64,000 nt of DNA from Lysobacterales bacterium (lineage in GTDB: Bacteria; Pseudomonadota; Gammaproteobacteria; Xanthomonadales; Marinicellaceae), in assembly GCA_026988115.1 (NCBI GenBank), contig JALSLV010000120.1, positions 17,838 through 81,837 on the forward strand, in the 5' to 3' direction. Shown here piece by piece: positions 39,490 through 47,597 of the stretch. Position numbers and translations under genes: made by a program. Within the stretch, counting starts at the first letter, position 1, and each line of letters begins with the position of its first letter. Under the pieces are notes generated by a model, which was not told the DNA's origin, did no database searches, and saw only the letters and a program-made list of their open reading frames with translations.

Positions 39490-39543
39490 GGGTGAATATC
39501 CTAAAAAAACCTTTTAGGTGGGTGCAGTCCTATAGATTGACTG
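39490..39543 (-). promoter_or_regulatory. Candidate leu attenuator hairpins
   Basis: Read on the minus strand after the leader stop, CAGTC...GACTG is a first hairpin, and ACCTAAAAGGT followed by seven T is a second that looks like a weak intrinsic terminator (CCTAAAA can also pair with TTTTAGG further on). Alternative pairings between a leucine-rich leader and leuA are the layout of ribosome-mediated attenuation. The mutually exclusive fold is not proven by eye. Confidence 0.5.
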
Positions 39544-39648
39544 CTAGATAAGTCGTAAGAGAAGAAGTGATAATAACAAACCCAAGGCAGAAAATTGCAC
39601 AAAAGAAGAGGCAATAGAGTGTTTCATGATTTTGATTTGATTATTCAT
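39544..39648 (-). CDS. leuL: leu operon leader peptide
   Basis: A short frame ends LGLLLSLLLLRLI and has nine leucines in the last thirteen residues, then TAG, hairpins and leuA. Ribosome stalling at such a leucine run when charged tRNA-Leu is low is the classical leu attenuation mechanism. The start is uncertain: ATGs at 39648 (34 residues) and 39627 (27 residues) are both possible, and neither has a strong ribosome site. It begins about 35 bp after the DUF523 gene, so the leu promoter must lie in or next to the end of that gene. Confidence 0.65.
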   Translation of the reverse strand: MNNQIKIMKHSIASSFVQFSALGLLLSLLLLRLI

Positions 39649-39682
39649 TGTCCGCATAAAGTAACAATAAAAATTTATTCTA

Positions 39683-40177
39683 TCAAGTAGTTTTTGAAAT
39701 TTGACGAATAAATTTTTGAAATAACTCTTTTTGTGGGATTTGATGTTCATTTATTACCGTTAGACTGTTATATAATTTTAGATTGTGCACAAACAGCCCA
39801 TCTTTCAATTCAAAAGATTCATCTGTCTTAAAATGTGGTGTGGTTTGGTTGCCACAACTTGGGGATTTGCTTTTGAGAATGAAGCCTTTAAACTGTTTAA
39901 AGTGTTGTTCGTTTTCTTTAAACCAGTTATTGAATTGCTCAGTAAAATCTGTTTTGTGGTTGTCCACTTGTACCAGTCTGGTATCGCCATCAATGATACG
40001 CATTTGGATGGCTGGACGAGGGATACTCATGCCCATTTTCACTTCTGGGCAAATAGGTATGAGTTGGTAAACTTTGGGGTCAAAATACTTTTCTAAATCA
40101 GCAAATTTGTCTTTGCCATCGTAGCGGACTTTTTGACCCAAAAGGCAGGCACTGACACCGATTTTAACCCTTGTCAT
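39683..40177 (-). CDS. DUF523 family protein
   Basis: The 164-residue protein starts VKIGVSACLLGQKVRYDG and continues with ICPEVKMGMSIPRP and FILKSKSPSCGNQ, the conserved cysteine-bearing motifs of DUF523. The biochemical function of this family is not established to my knowledge. The start overlaps the upstream FMN glutamate-synthase-like gene by 14 bp, so they are co-translated. It stands between that gene and the leu leader. Confidence 0.85.
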   Translation of the reverse strand: MTRVKIGVSACLLGQKVRYDGKDKFADLEKYFDPKVYQLIPICPEVKMGMSIPRPAIQMRIIDGDTRLVQVDNHKTDFTEQFNNWFKENEQHFKQFKGFILKSKSPSCGNQTTPHFKTDESFELKDGLFVHNLKLYNSLTVINEHQIPQKELFQKFIRQISKTT

Positions 40178-41666
40178 ATTTGCTTTTTTTATCAGGAAAT
40201 AAAATATTCAAGGGTTTAGACAGGTCATTAGAAAAAACCATTCGCACATGTGATCGCTTGAGTTGTCTGGGTTCTTTGACACCACAAGAGTGCGCAATAA
40301 CACCGACTTCTTTTATCATGTGTTTGGCAAAGTTCGCTACGCGTTTGGTTTTGTTCTCGACCACCAAGCCTTTGTGTAAATCTGGATCATGGGTTGTTAT
40401 TCCTGTAGGGCAGGTATTTTTATTGCATTTTAGGGCTTGTATACAACCCAATGAAAATAAAAATCCACGGGCATTGTTGATAAAATCAGCACCAGCACAT
40501 AAGGCCCAAGCAACCTCCGCAGGTGTGATTAATTTACCCGAGGTCATGATGCGGATTCGGTTCTTTAAACCGTATTCGTCGCGTAAATCCACCAACATAG
40601 GTAAGGATTCTTTAATGACCATGCCGACATCATCCATTAAGGATTGTGGCGCAGCACCAGTACCGCCGTCACCTGAATCAATAGTAATGAAATCAGGAGC
40701 TGATTCAATACCGCGGTTATGAATTTCGGTAAATAGTTCATGCAACCATTCATCATTACCCATGACCATTTTAAAGCCAACGGGTAAACCACTAACATCG
40801 CGAATTTTATTTATCATATCTAACAATTCGTGGGCATTCTTGATTTCTGGGTGGCGATTTGGGCTTATGGATGCCTGTCCTGCTGGAATACCTCGAATAT
40901 TAGCAATTTCTTGCGTGACTTTAGCAGCGGGTAGAATGCCGCCTTTACCAGGTTTTGCCCCTTGAGCGAGTTTGAGTTCAATCATTTTGACCTGCGGAAT
41001 TTGCCCTACTTCTTTGAGTTTGTCAAAGTCAAAGCCACCGTCTTTGTTGCGTGCACCGTATTTAGCTGTTCCAAATTGATAAACAATATCGCAACCGCCT
41101 TCTAAATGGTAAGGAGAGATACCCCCTTCGCCTGTGTTCATCCAAATACCTGCTTTTTTTGCCCCATGCGATAAGGATTGCACCGCGGGCATGGATAATG
41201 CGCCAAAACTCATGGCAGAAATGTTAAAGAAGCTTGGCGTTGCATAGGGTTGTTTGGCATAAGGTCCAATAATTAAGTTGTCCGCTTCAACCGCATCTTT
41301 TTTCATTACAGGAAAGGCACAATTCAAGAAAATCATCGCACCCCGTCTATCCAAATTTCGGGTTGATCCAAAAGCCACAGTGTTATTATTTCCTTTGGCG
41401 GCTTTATAAACCCAGGTTCTTTGTGCGCGATTAAAGGGTAATTCTTCTCTATCCATAGCAAAAAAGTATTGCCTAAAGAATTCACCTAAATGTTCAAATA
41501 ACCACCGGAATCGTCCAATAACAGGAAAGTTGCGTCGAATAGTATGCTTCTTCTGTGTTTTGTCGATAAAATACATGACAATGGCAGCGAGAATTGCCAA
41601 ACCAATGACAAAAACCAATAATAAAACCAAAAACTTTATGGACGAAATAAACCAAGAATTTAACAT
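40164..41666 (-). CDS. FMN-binding glutamate synthase family protein
   Basis: The 500-residue protein has an N-terminal membrane segment (about 8-32, IKFLVLLLVFVIGLAILAAIV) and then the FMN/synthase domain of GltB. SFGALSMPAVQSLS, GEGGISPYH, KPGKGGILP, IDSGDGGTGAAP and the cluster motif CIQALKCNKNTCPTGI are visible. It lacks the glutaminase and C-terminal beta-helix parts of full GltB, so it is not a conventional glutamate synthase. Stand-alone proteins of this type are widespread, with unknown substrates. The membrane anchor suggests a role coupled to membrane electron transfer, which is inference. Confidence 0.88.
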   Translation of the reverse strand: MLNSWFISSIKFLVLLLVFVIGLAILAAIVMYFIDKTQKKHTIRRNFPVIGRFRWLFEHLGEFFRQYFFAMDREELPFNRAQRTWVYKAAKGNNNTVAFGSTRNLDRRGAMIFLNCAFPVMKKDAVEADNLIIGPYAKQPYATPSFFNISAMSFGALSMPAVQSLSHGAKKAGIWMNTGEGGISPYHLEGGCDIVYQFGTAKYGARNKDGGFDFDKLKEVGQIPQVKMIELKLAQGAKPGKGGILPAAKVTQEIANIRGIPAGQASISPNRHPEIKNAHELLDMINKIRDVSGLPVGFKMVMGNDEWLHELFTEIHNRGIESAPDFITIDSGDGGTGAAPQSLMDDVGMVIKESLPMLVDLRDEYGLKNRIRIMTSGKLITPAEVAWALCAGADFINNARGFLFSLGCIQALKCNKNTCPTGITTHDPDLHKGLVVENKTKRVANFAKHMIKEVGVIAHSCGVKEPRQLKRSHVRMVFSNDLSKPLNILFPDKKSKYDKG

Positions 41667-41743
41667 TTAATACCTCAATAATTTGAAAATGGATTATACC
41701 ATTGAATAGAGCTGTTTTTATTAGAAATATTTCAAGAAATTTG

Positions 41744-41772
41744 TTGAATTTAGTTTATCATGTCCGTATAAT
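41744..41772 (+). promoter_or_regulatory. Sigma-70 promoter of ykgO
   Basis: TTGAAT (41744-41749) and TATAAT (41767-41772) are separated by exactly 17 bp, 32 bp upstream of the L36 start. Confidence 0.75.
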
Positions 41773-41804
41773 CCGCATCCTTATTAAATTAACTAGGTAA
41801 TGTC

Positions 41805-41930
41805 ATGAAAGTATTATCATCTTTGAAATCAGCAAAAACACGTAGCCGTGACTGCAAAGTAGTACGTCGCCGTGGCAAAGTATTTGTAATATGCAAATCA
41901 AACCCAAAATTTAAAGCACGTCAAAGATAA
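41805..41930 (+). CDS. ykgO: Ribosomal protein L36, type B (zinc-free)
   Basis: A 41-residue frame encodes a basic protein starting [17 protein letters not shown] and containing [19 protein letters not shown], the L36 signature. It has only two cysteines and lacks the CxxC..C..H zinc ribbon of the housekeeping RpmJ, so it is the zinc-independent paralogue (YkgO/RpmJ2 type). In other bacteria this form replaces the zinc form under zinc starvation. No Zur box is obvious. It has its own promoter and terminator. Confidence 0.93.
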   Translation: MKVLSSLKSAKTRSRDCKVVRRRGKVFVICKSNPKFKARQR

Positions 41931-41953
41931 ATTCTTTTGTGTTACTAGATTGT

Positions 41954-41984
41954 AAAAGCCCTCAGGACTGAGGGCTTTTTTTTG
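41954..41984 (+). terminator. Terminator of ykgO
   Basis: AAAGCCCTCA-GGAC-TGAGGGCTTT with a run of eight T; a perfect ten-base-pair stem 24 bp after the stop. Confidence 0.9.
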
Positions 41985-42000
41985 TATTAAATTAAGAACG

Positions 42001-42087
42001 GTCATTGCGAGGAGGGACGACGTGGCAATCTTTATGACCTACGTTTACTTTGGGAGATTGCCGTGTCGCTGCGCTTCTCGCAATGAC
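42001..42087. repeat. REP-like inverted repeat pair
   Basis: GTCATTGCGAGGAGG...GTGGCAATCT and AGATTGCCGTGTCGC...CTCGCAATGAC are imperfect inverse copies around about 22 bp. The unit is a widespread bacterial intergenic repeat and shares its core (CTCGCAATGACGT) with copies at 46430-47380 and about 57705. Confidence 0.75.
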
Positions 42088-42113
42088 TTGGATTTTTGAT
42101 TGAATTGTTTTTT

Positions 42114-42171
42114 GTAGTGGTTTCCCTTGTATCATTAGGTGTGGATAGGTGTCTACAAGGGACTCCACTAC
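42114..42171. repeat. Second inverted repeat upstream of gltX
   Basis: GTAGTGG (42114) with CCACTAC (42165), and inside it CCCTTGTA with TACAAGGG, make a long interrupted hairpin. A fragment of it (ACTCCACTACATGTG) also occurs near 716, so it is dispersed. Confidence 0.6.
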
Positions 42172-42272
42172 TTGAGTAACAGAACATCTAAAGCCAAAAA
42201 TTATTCTTTACAATACAATACAGTTTAAATTTGCTAAAATTCATTCATTAACTATTAACCACAAAAAATATT

Positions 42273-43691
42273 ATGACAATAATTACTCGATTTGCACCAT
42301 CGCCTACAGGCTATTTACACGTTGGCGGTGCACGCACGGCACTTTTTTCCTATCTTTTTGCCCGTAAAAATAAAGGCAAATTTATATTACGTATCGAAGA
42401 TACTGATCAAGAGCGTTCAACTCAAGCATCTGTAGATGCCATTTTTGAAGGCATGAAATGGTTAGGTCTGGAACACGATGGCGAGGTGCCTTATCAAACC
42501 AAAAGATTTCCACAGTATAAAGTAAAGGTGCAACAGTTACTCGATGAAGGCAAAGCTTATTATTGCACTTGCAGCAAAGAACGTTTGGATGAAATGCGTG
42601 ATGCGCAAATGAAAGCAGGAGGAAAACCACGCTATGATGGTAAATGCCGTGATTTGAATTTACCCAATTCTGATGATGCTGTGGTTCGATTCCGTAATCC
42701 TCAAGAAGGTGAGGTGACTTTTGATGATTATGTGCGTGGTGTTATTACCACTTCAAATAAAGAATTAGATGACTTAATTATTGCTCGACCTGACGGCACG
42801 CCAACCTATAATTTTACCGTAGTCATTGATGATATTGACATGAATATTTCGCATGTTATTCGTGGTGATGATCACATTAATAACACGCCAAGACAAATTA
42901 ATATTTACAAAGCCTTGGGTGCAGACTTGCCACGATTTGCTCATTTGCCGATGATTTTGGGTGATGATGGTGCGCGTTTGTCTAAACGTCATGGTGCAGT
43001 AGGGGTGATGGAATACGCTAACAATGGTTATTTGCCCGAAGCGGTACTCAATTATCTGGTGCGTTTGGGTTGGTCTTATGAAGACAAAGAGTTGTTCACC
43101 AAAGACGAGATGATTGAATTGTTTGATTTGAAAAAAGTCAATAAAGCACCATCGGCTTTCAACACGTCAAAACTCAATTGGATTAACCAACAATACATTC
43201 AACAAGCGGACTCACAACGCTTGGCTGGTTTGCTTAAAAAACGCCTTGATGTTTTGAATGTCAACGTGCCAGAATCAATAGACTTGGTTAAGGTGGTGGA
43301 TATGTTTAAATCGCGTGCTGTGACCATCAATGAAATGGCGGATTCGGCTTTGTTTTTGTTCAGTGACATTAAAGAGTATGAAGAAAAAGCAGTGAAAAAA
43401 GTTTTTAAACAATCCGCAATCAAACCTTTTGAAACCTTAATAAAAAAGATGTCAACCGTCGAAGATTGGGCAAATGCTAACTTGCATGAATTGATTGAAG
43501 ACACGGTTAATGAGCTTGAAGTTGGCTTTGGCAAAGTAGGCCAGCCACTACGCGTTGCTTTAACAGGCTCTTCATCAGGACCTGCTAATGATGAAATCAT
43601 GCACGTGCTTGGTCAGAAAGAAAGCATTAAACGCACAGAAAACGCATTGGTGTTTTTACTTGAAAAGCTTAAAGCTCAAGGGTTGATATAA
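42273..43691 (+). CDS. gltX: Glutamyl-tRNA synthetase
   Basis: The 472-residue class I synthetase charges tRNA-Glu. The HIGH-type motif is PTGYLHVGGARTAL, the KMSKS-type motif is RLSKRHGAVG (about 240), and CTCSKERLDEMR lies in the region that may bind zinc in family members. IEDTDQERS and VIRGDDHINNTPRQ are also typical. The C-terminal helical anticodon domain is complete and length is normal. It ends 20 bp before xdhA, so both could share a transcript. Confidence 0.97.
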   Translation: MTIITRFAPSPTGYLHVGGARTALFSYLFARKNKGKFILRIEDTDQERSTQASVDAIFEGMKWLGLEHDGEVPYQTKRFPQYKVKVQQLLDEGKAYYCTCSKERLDEMRDAQMKAGGKPRYDGKCRDLNLPNSDDAVVRFRNPQEGEVTFDDYVRGVITTSNKELDDLIIARPDGTPTYNFTVVIDDIDMNISHVIRGDDHINNTPRQINIYKALGADLPRFAHLPMILGDDGARLSKRHGAVGVMEYANNGYLPEAVLNYLVRLGWSYEDKELFTKDEMIELFDLKKVNKAPSAFNTSKLNWINQQYIQQADSQRLAGLLKKRLDVLNVNVPESIDLVKVVDMFKSRAVTINEMADSALFLFSDIKEYEEKAVKKVFKQSAIKPFETLIKKMSTVEDWANANLHELIEDTVNELEVGFGKVGQPLRVALTGSSSGPANDEIMHVLGQKESIKRTENALVFLLEKLKAQGLI

Positions 43692-43711
43692 ACCCAAATA
43701 CAGATAGACAA

Positions 43712-45112
43712 ATGATAGAATTTATACTCAATGACAAAATAATAAGAACTAATGCCAATAAATCCATGACACTTGTGGACTTTATTCGTGAAAACAGAAA
43801 CCTAAAGGGAACAAAAATAGTCTGTCGTGAAGGCGACTGTGGTGCTTGTACGGTAATGGTTGGTGAATTATCTGCTAATCAATCCAGTGTAAAATACCAC
43901 ACGATAACCTCTTGTATATCATCACTGGCAAACGCTCATGGACAACACATCGTCACCGTTGAAGGGTTGAATTTAGCCAATAAACTCAATCAGGTACAAC
44001 AAAGTTTAAAAGACAATTACGCCTCCCAATGTGGCTTTTGCACCCCTGGGTTTGTGGTAGCGATGGCAAATTATTGTTTGAACGACAATGCGGATAATGA
44101 ACAACAAATGCTTGATGCAATCAGTGGCAATATTTGCCGATGCACTGGTTATGTTGCCATTATTAATGCGGCTAAGGAGTTGGTGGAAAATTGCAGAGAG
44201 CAAGGAAAAAAATACACACTTGAACAGTTAATTAAACACAATTTTATTCCAAAGTATTTTGCCAGTATAAAAAACAACCTTAAAAAGATTCAATCAGATT
44301 ATCAACGCAGTGGTGAAAAAATTATCGCAGGTGGAACCGACCTTTACGTTCAACAAGCCGATACCTTATTACAAACACCCAATCTCCGTTACATCACTTT
44401 AGAGCAAGGACAGCCCATTATTATCGAGAATGATACCTGTTCAATCTCAGGGTTGGCAACGGTTACCGATTTATTTGAGAACCAAGAACTGCAAAACCGC
44501 ATTCCACACCTGCAAGACTTCTTGCGTTTATTGTCATCCGAGGCAATCCGCAATATGGCAACGGTTGCTGGCAATTTTGTTAATGCATCACCGATTGGTG
44601 ACATGAGTGCTATTTTCTTGGCATTGGATGCCACTTTATTAATTTCCCATAAAGATAAAAACCGAGAAGTTAAGCTTAAAAACTTCTTTATAGATTACAA
44701 AAAAATCGACTTAAAAGAAAATGAGTCTATTGCAAAGTTATGGTTTAAATTGCCCACAAAAAACAGCCACTTTAACTTTGAAAAAGTCTCCAAACGCAAA
44801 CATTTGGATATTGCCACAGTCAATACTGCGATTCATATTGAAGTCAAGGACAACAAGATAGTCCATTGTGACCTATCTGTTGGAGGAGTTGCTGCTATTC
44901 CTAAATTCTTAAACAAAACGGTTGATTTTTTAATCGACAAAGAGATAAACAACGACACAGTTAAACAAGCCATCGACGTGATGAACACCGAAATAACCCC
45001 AATCTCCGATGTCCGAGGCACAGCCGAATACAAACGCTTACTCGCCAATCAATTGCTTAAAGCGCATTTTATTAAGCTCTTTCCGAAAAGTATTCTATTT
45101 GATGCGACTTAA
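43712..45112 (+). CDS. xdhA: Xanthine dehydrogenase small subunit (Fe-S/FAD)
   Basis: The 466-residue subunit carries two [2Fe-2S] clusters and FAD. Cluster II is at CREGDCGACTV (about residue 43); cluster I at CGFCTPGF and NICRCTGY (about 108-148). The FAD domain (IIAGGTDLYVQ, IRNMATVAGNFVNASPIGD) and the CO-dehydrogenase-type C-terminal domain follow. It would pass electrons from the molybdenum subunit to NAD+. The partner xdhB and the chaperone xdhC, which normally follow directly, are absent; a repeat-rich defence region starts here instead. The enzyme may be split elsewhere or non-functional. Confidence 0.92.
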   Translation: MIEFILNDKIIRTNANKSMTLVDFIRENRNLKGTKIVCREGDCGACTVMVGELSANQSSVKYHTITSCISSLANAHGQHIVTVEGLNLANKLNQVQQSLKDNYASQCGFCTPGFVVAMANYCLNDNADNEQQMLDAISGNICRCTGYVAIINAAKELVENCREQGKKYTLEQLIKHNFIPKYFASIKNNLKKIQSDYQRSGEKIIAGGTDLYVQQADTLLQTPNLRYITLEQGQPIIIENDTCSISGLATVTDLFENQELQNRIPHLQDFLRLLSSEAIRNMATVAGNFVNASPIGDMSAIFLALDATLLISHKDKNREVKLKNFFIDYKKIDLKENESIAKLWFKLPTKNSHFNFEKVSKRKHLDIATVNTAIHIEVKDNKIVHCDLSVGGVAAIPKFLNKTVDFLIDKEINNDTVKQAIDVMNTEITPISDVRGTAEYKRLLANQLLKAHFIKLFPKSILFDAT

Positions 45113-45185
45113 CTACGCAAAGACCGAAAAGAAAATTTTCTGATAGTAATCTAATTCAGAAAATAACAAGGGTAAAAGCGATTAA

Positions 45186-45211
45186 CCACAGAGGACACAG
45201 AGTTCACAGAG
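45186..45211. repeat. Partial dispersed-repeat copy
   Basis: CCACAGAGGACACAGAG plus TTCACAGAG is one arm of the hairpin repeat that occurs in full five times between 46504 and 57835. This single arm marks the left edge of the variable region, 73 bp after xdhA. Confidence 0.7.
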
Positions 45212-45286
45212 AAGAAAGGGATAACGTGTTTGTGTATGATTAGTTGGGTAGTTTAAGCACTAAAGTTAGTAAATAAATCACAGATA

Positions 45287-46258
45287 GAAAGTCCGCGAGG
45301 ACTTTCGTAAATTGGCTAAAACCAGCAATTAATTATACACGGTGTTGGCATTTCGTTATTTCTTTATTTCAATTCGGTTATTTATTCTTCGGTGAATAAT
45401 TCCATTTTCAATACTTGAATTTTCTTTATCTGTTTTAAATATTCCTTTAAATCTATAAAGTGTAAATCCTAAATTGTCTTTACTTCTCGGAAATACAATT
45501 CGATTTACGCTACTGTTCATTAAACTGTCAAAATGTTCTTTCTGTTTTGATTCAGTTTTGCATTTTTCCGTAATAGTCAAACCATCATCAGATATCCAAT
45601 TATCCCATTTGTCATTGTTGTAAAATTTTGGAAACCAAATGTTATGATTTTCATATACTTTACTTTTAACATAAGAACGTTGAGAACCATCTTTGTAATT
45701 TTGTCCTAAACAGTTACAAGCGTGAGAAATTGTTTTGAACGCAGGATTTTCCTTCGTGTCTAAATATCCTTTTTCTCGATGATATTCAGGGTTAAATTCT
45801 TTTCCTAAATCCCAAGGTTCAAAAGTGTTTTCGTCAATATTTTTCGTTCGTAGTGCACTTATTTCATTAATAATATAATCAATTTGTTTATTAATAAAAT
45901 TGATATCATCAGTTATTTTAACTCGTTCTATTTTGTGATTTGTAGCCTCAATTATATCTGATTCTCTGTTTAAATCCAATTCCTTTTGTTTATTGTGGAA
46001 TGGTTCATCAATTTCAATATGTAAATTAAATTGAGGAAAAAACATATCTGTTAGAGCGTGTCCATTTGGTCTATTAACAAATTGTTGTGTTGTGAATTTT
46101 ACGTCTGTTTTATTTATTCCGTGCCAAATTCGAGTGACAACATAATTTTCAAAATTCTTTTTATTAGTCTTTGAAATTTGCTTAATAATATATTCTAATT
46201 CTGTCAATTTTAGTTTCGGTTTTTAATGAATGCCAACATCGTAATATATGCAATTGCG
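45287..46258. mobile_element. Candidate defence cassette 1 with inverted ends
   Basis: The left side has a perfect hairpin (GAAAGTCC-GCGA-GGACTTTC, 45287-45306) and then GCAATTAATTATACACGG with TGTTGGCA (to 45350). The right side starts TGCCAACATCGTAATATATG and reaches AATTGCG (46231-46258). Read inward these are imperfect inverse copies (CCAACAnCGT..TATA..AATTGC). One AT-rich nuclease gene fills the interior. No transposase or integrase is present. Mobility is inferred from the ends and from the second cassette at 54.8 kb. Confidence 0.45.
45356..46207 (-). CDS. AbaSI/PvuRts1I-like modification-dependent restriction endonuclease
   Basis: The 283-residue protein has an N-terminal nuclease-like region with D54 in HALTDMFFP and LHIEIDEPFHNKQ (E65, D67), matching the Vsr/PD-(D/E)xK-like core of AbaSI enzymes. 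The C-terminal half (NRIVFPRSKDNLGFTLYRFKG) resembles their SRA-like reader domain. Characterised members cut DNA carrying (glucosylated) 5-hydroxymethylcytosine, found in T-even-type phages, and need no partner methylase. The gene is alone, AT-rich, and lies inside related inverted ends, all consistent with horizontal acquisition. Family call is from remembered motifs, so moderate confidence. Confidence 0.65.
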   Translation of the reverse strand: MTELEYIIKQISKTNKKNFENYVVTRIWHGINKTDVKFTTQQFVNRPNGHALTDMFFPQFNLHIEIDEPFHNKQKELDLNRESDIIEATNHKIERVKITDDINFINKQIDYIINEISALRTKNIDENTFEPWDLGKEFNPEYHREKGYLDTKENPAFKTISHACNCLGQNYKDGSQRSYVKSKVYENHNIWFPKFYNNDKWDNWISDDGLTITEKCKTESKQKEHFDSLMNSSVNRIVFPRSKDNLGFTLYRFKGIFKTDKENSSIENGIIHRRINNRIEIKK

Positions 46259-46407
46259 TATATCACGGATTAAAAATCATCTATACTACGGAGATTTACT
46301 CTGTAAAAGATGTTATTGTACCGACTGAAAAATGAAAGAGTGTCTAATCAATTTTAGCGGATGTATTTATTGTAGCTTATTGGTGGTTTTTGGGCAATGG
46401 TTTTTTT
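46235..46407. repeat. 173-bp sequence shared with 57438-57610
   Basis: Ungapped alignment with 57438-57610 shows about five mismatches by eye. It begins AACATCGTAATATA, contains a near-palindrome (ATATGCAATTGCGTATAT), TACGGAGATTTACTCTGTA and TGTCTAATCAATTTTAGCGG, and carries no long frame. It sits directly upstream of the nuclease gene, just as the other copy sits upstream of the ParB-like gene. Confidence 0.9.
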
Positions 46408-47597
46408 GGGCGTTTGTGGTTGCTTTAAGAGGTTGCCGCGTCGCTTATGCTCCTTGCAATGACGTGGTTTTATCTTAGTGGGTAGGAAAGAAAGGGCTAT
46501 TTACCACAGAGGAGACAGAGGTTGTTAATCACAATCTTTTTTTCCTCTGTGTTCTCTGTGCCCTCTGTGGTTTAAATGTTTTTAATCGTATTGAATGTCT
46601 TTTGTCTATACGAGTTTTGAATGAATTTATCGTTCTTTTTTGTTGGCTGAAGCCAACTACCCGTTATGAGTTTTAATGTAGTTGGGTTATAGGTATTAGT
46701 CTCTGTGTTCCTTAGCAGTTTTAAATGAAACCATGATACCCGATGAGGTTGCCAGATAGCCTGCACTCAACTTGATTGGGTGTCGCTTATGCTCCTCGCA
46801 ATGACGTGGTTTTATCTTAGTAGGCTGGAAAGAAAGGGTTGTTAACCACAGAGGACACAGAGTTCACAGAGGTTGTTAATCACAATCTTTTTTTCCTCTG
46901 CGTTCTCTGTGCCCTCTGTGGTTAAATGTTTTTAATCGTATTGAATGGCTTTTGTGTATATGAGTTTTGAATGAATTTATCGTTCTTTTTTGTTGACTAA
47001 AGCCAACTATCCGTTATGAGTTATGTGGCTGGGTTGTAGGCTTTTACTTCATATTCTTCAGTTTTTTCATGCAGGGCTTGAAAGGAAGAGCTATTAACCA
47101 CAGAGGACACAGAGTTCACGGAGATTTTTAACAACAACCTTTTTTCCCTGTGTTCTCTGTGCCCTCTGTGGTTAAATGTTTTTAATCGTATTGAATGGCT
47201 TTTGTGTATATGAGTTTTAAATGAATTTATCGTTCTTTTTTGTTGACTAAAGCCAACTACCCGTTATGAGTTTTAATTTGGCTTAGTTATAGGTATTAGT
47301 CTCTGTGTTCCTTAGCAGTTTTAAATGAAACCATGATACCCGATGAGGTTGCCGCGTCGCTTATGCTCCTCGCAATGACGTGGTTTTATCTTAGTGGGCT
47401 GGAAAGAAAGGGCTATTAACCACAGAGGACACTGAGTTCACGGAGGTTGTTAATCACAACCTTTTTTCCTCTGTGTTCTCTGTGGTTAAAATGTTTTTAA
47501 TTGTATTGAGTGTCTTCTTGCTTCCTGAATACATAGATTTAGACAAAGTAGGTTAGAATGAATAACAGAGGTAATTAGAACTGAAAAAAGTTGATAT
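46408..47597. repeat. Array of four about 300-bp dispersed repeat units
   Basis: No gene is seen in this 1.2 kb. Four units each contain a REP-like half (GAGGTTGCCGCGTCGCTTATG...CAATGACGTGG), GGCTGGAAAGAAAGGGCTATTAA, and a hairpin of CCACAGAGGACACAGAG against CTCTGTG..CCTCTGTGG; most add a spacer ending in TTGGCTGAAGCCAA. Hairpin cores are at 46504-46570, 46846-46921, 47098-47171 and 47420-47485, spaced 251-344 bp. Two units carry an extra CCAGATAGCCTGCACTCAAC-type insertion or lose parts. A fifth copy is at 57661-57848. Confidence 0.85.

Noticed and set aside
46408..47597. CRISPR-like array
   Set aside because: Units are 250-344 bp, and the sequence between hairpins is itself repeated. There are no short unique spacers and no cas genes.
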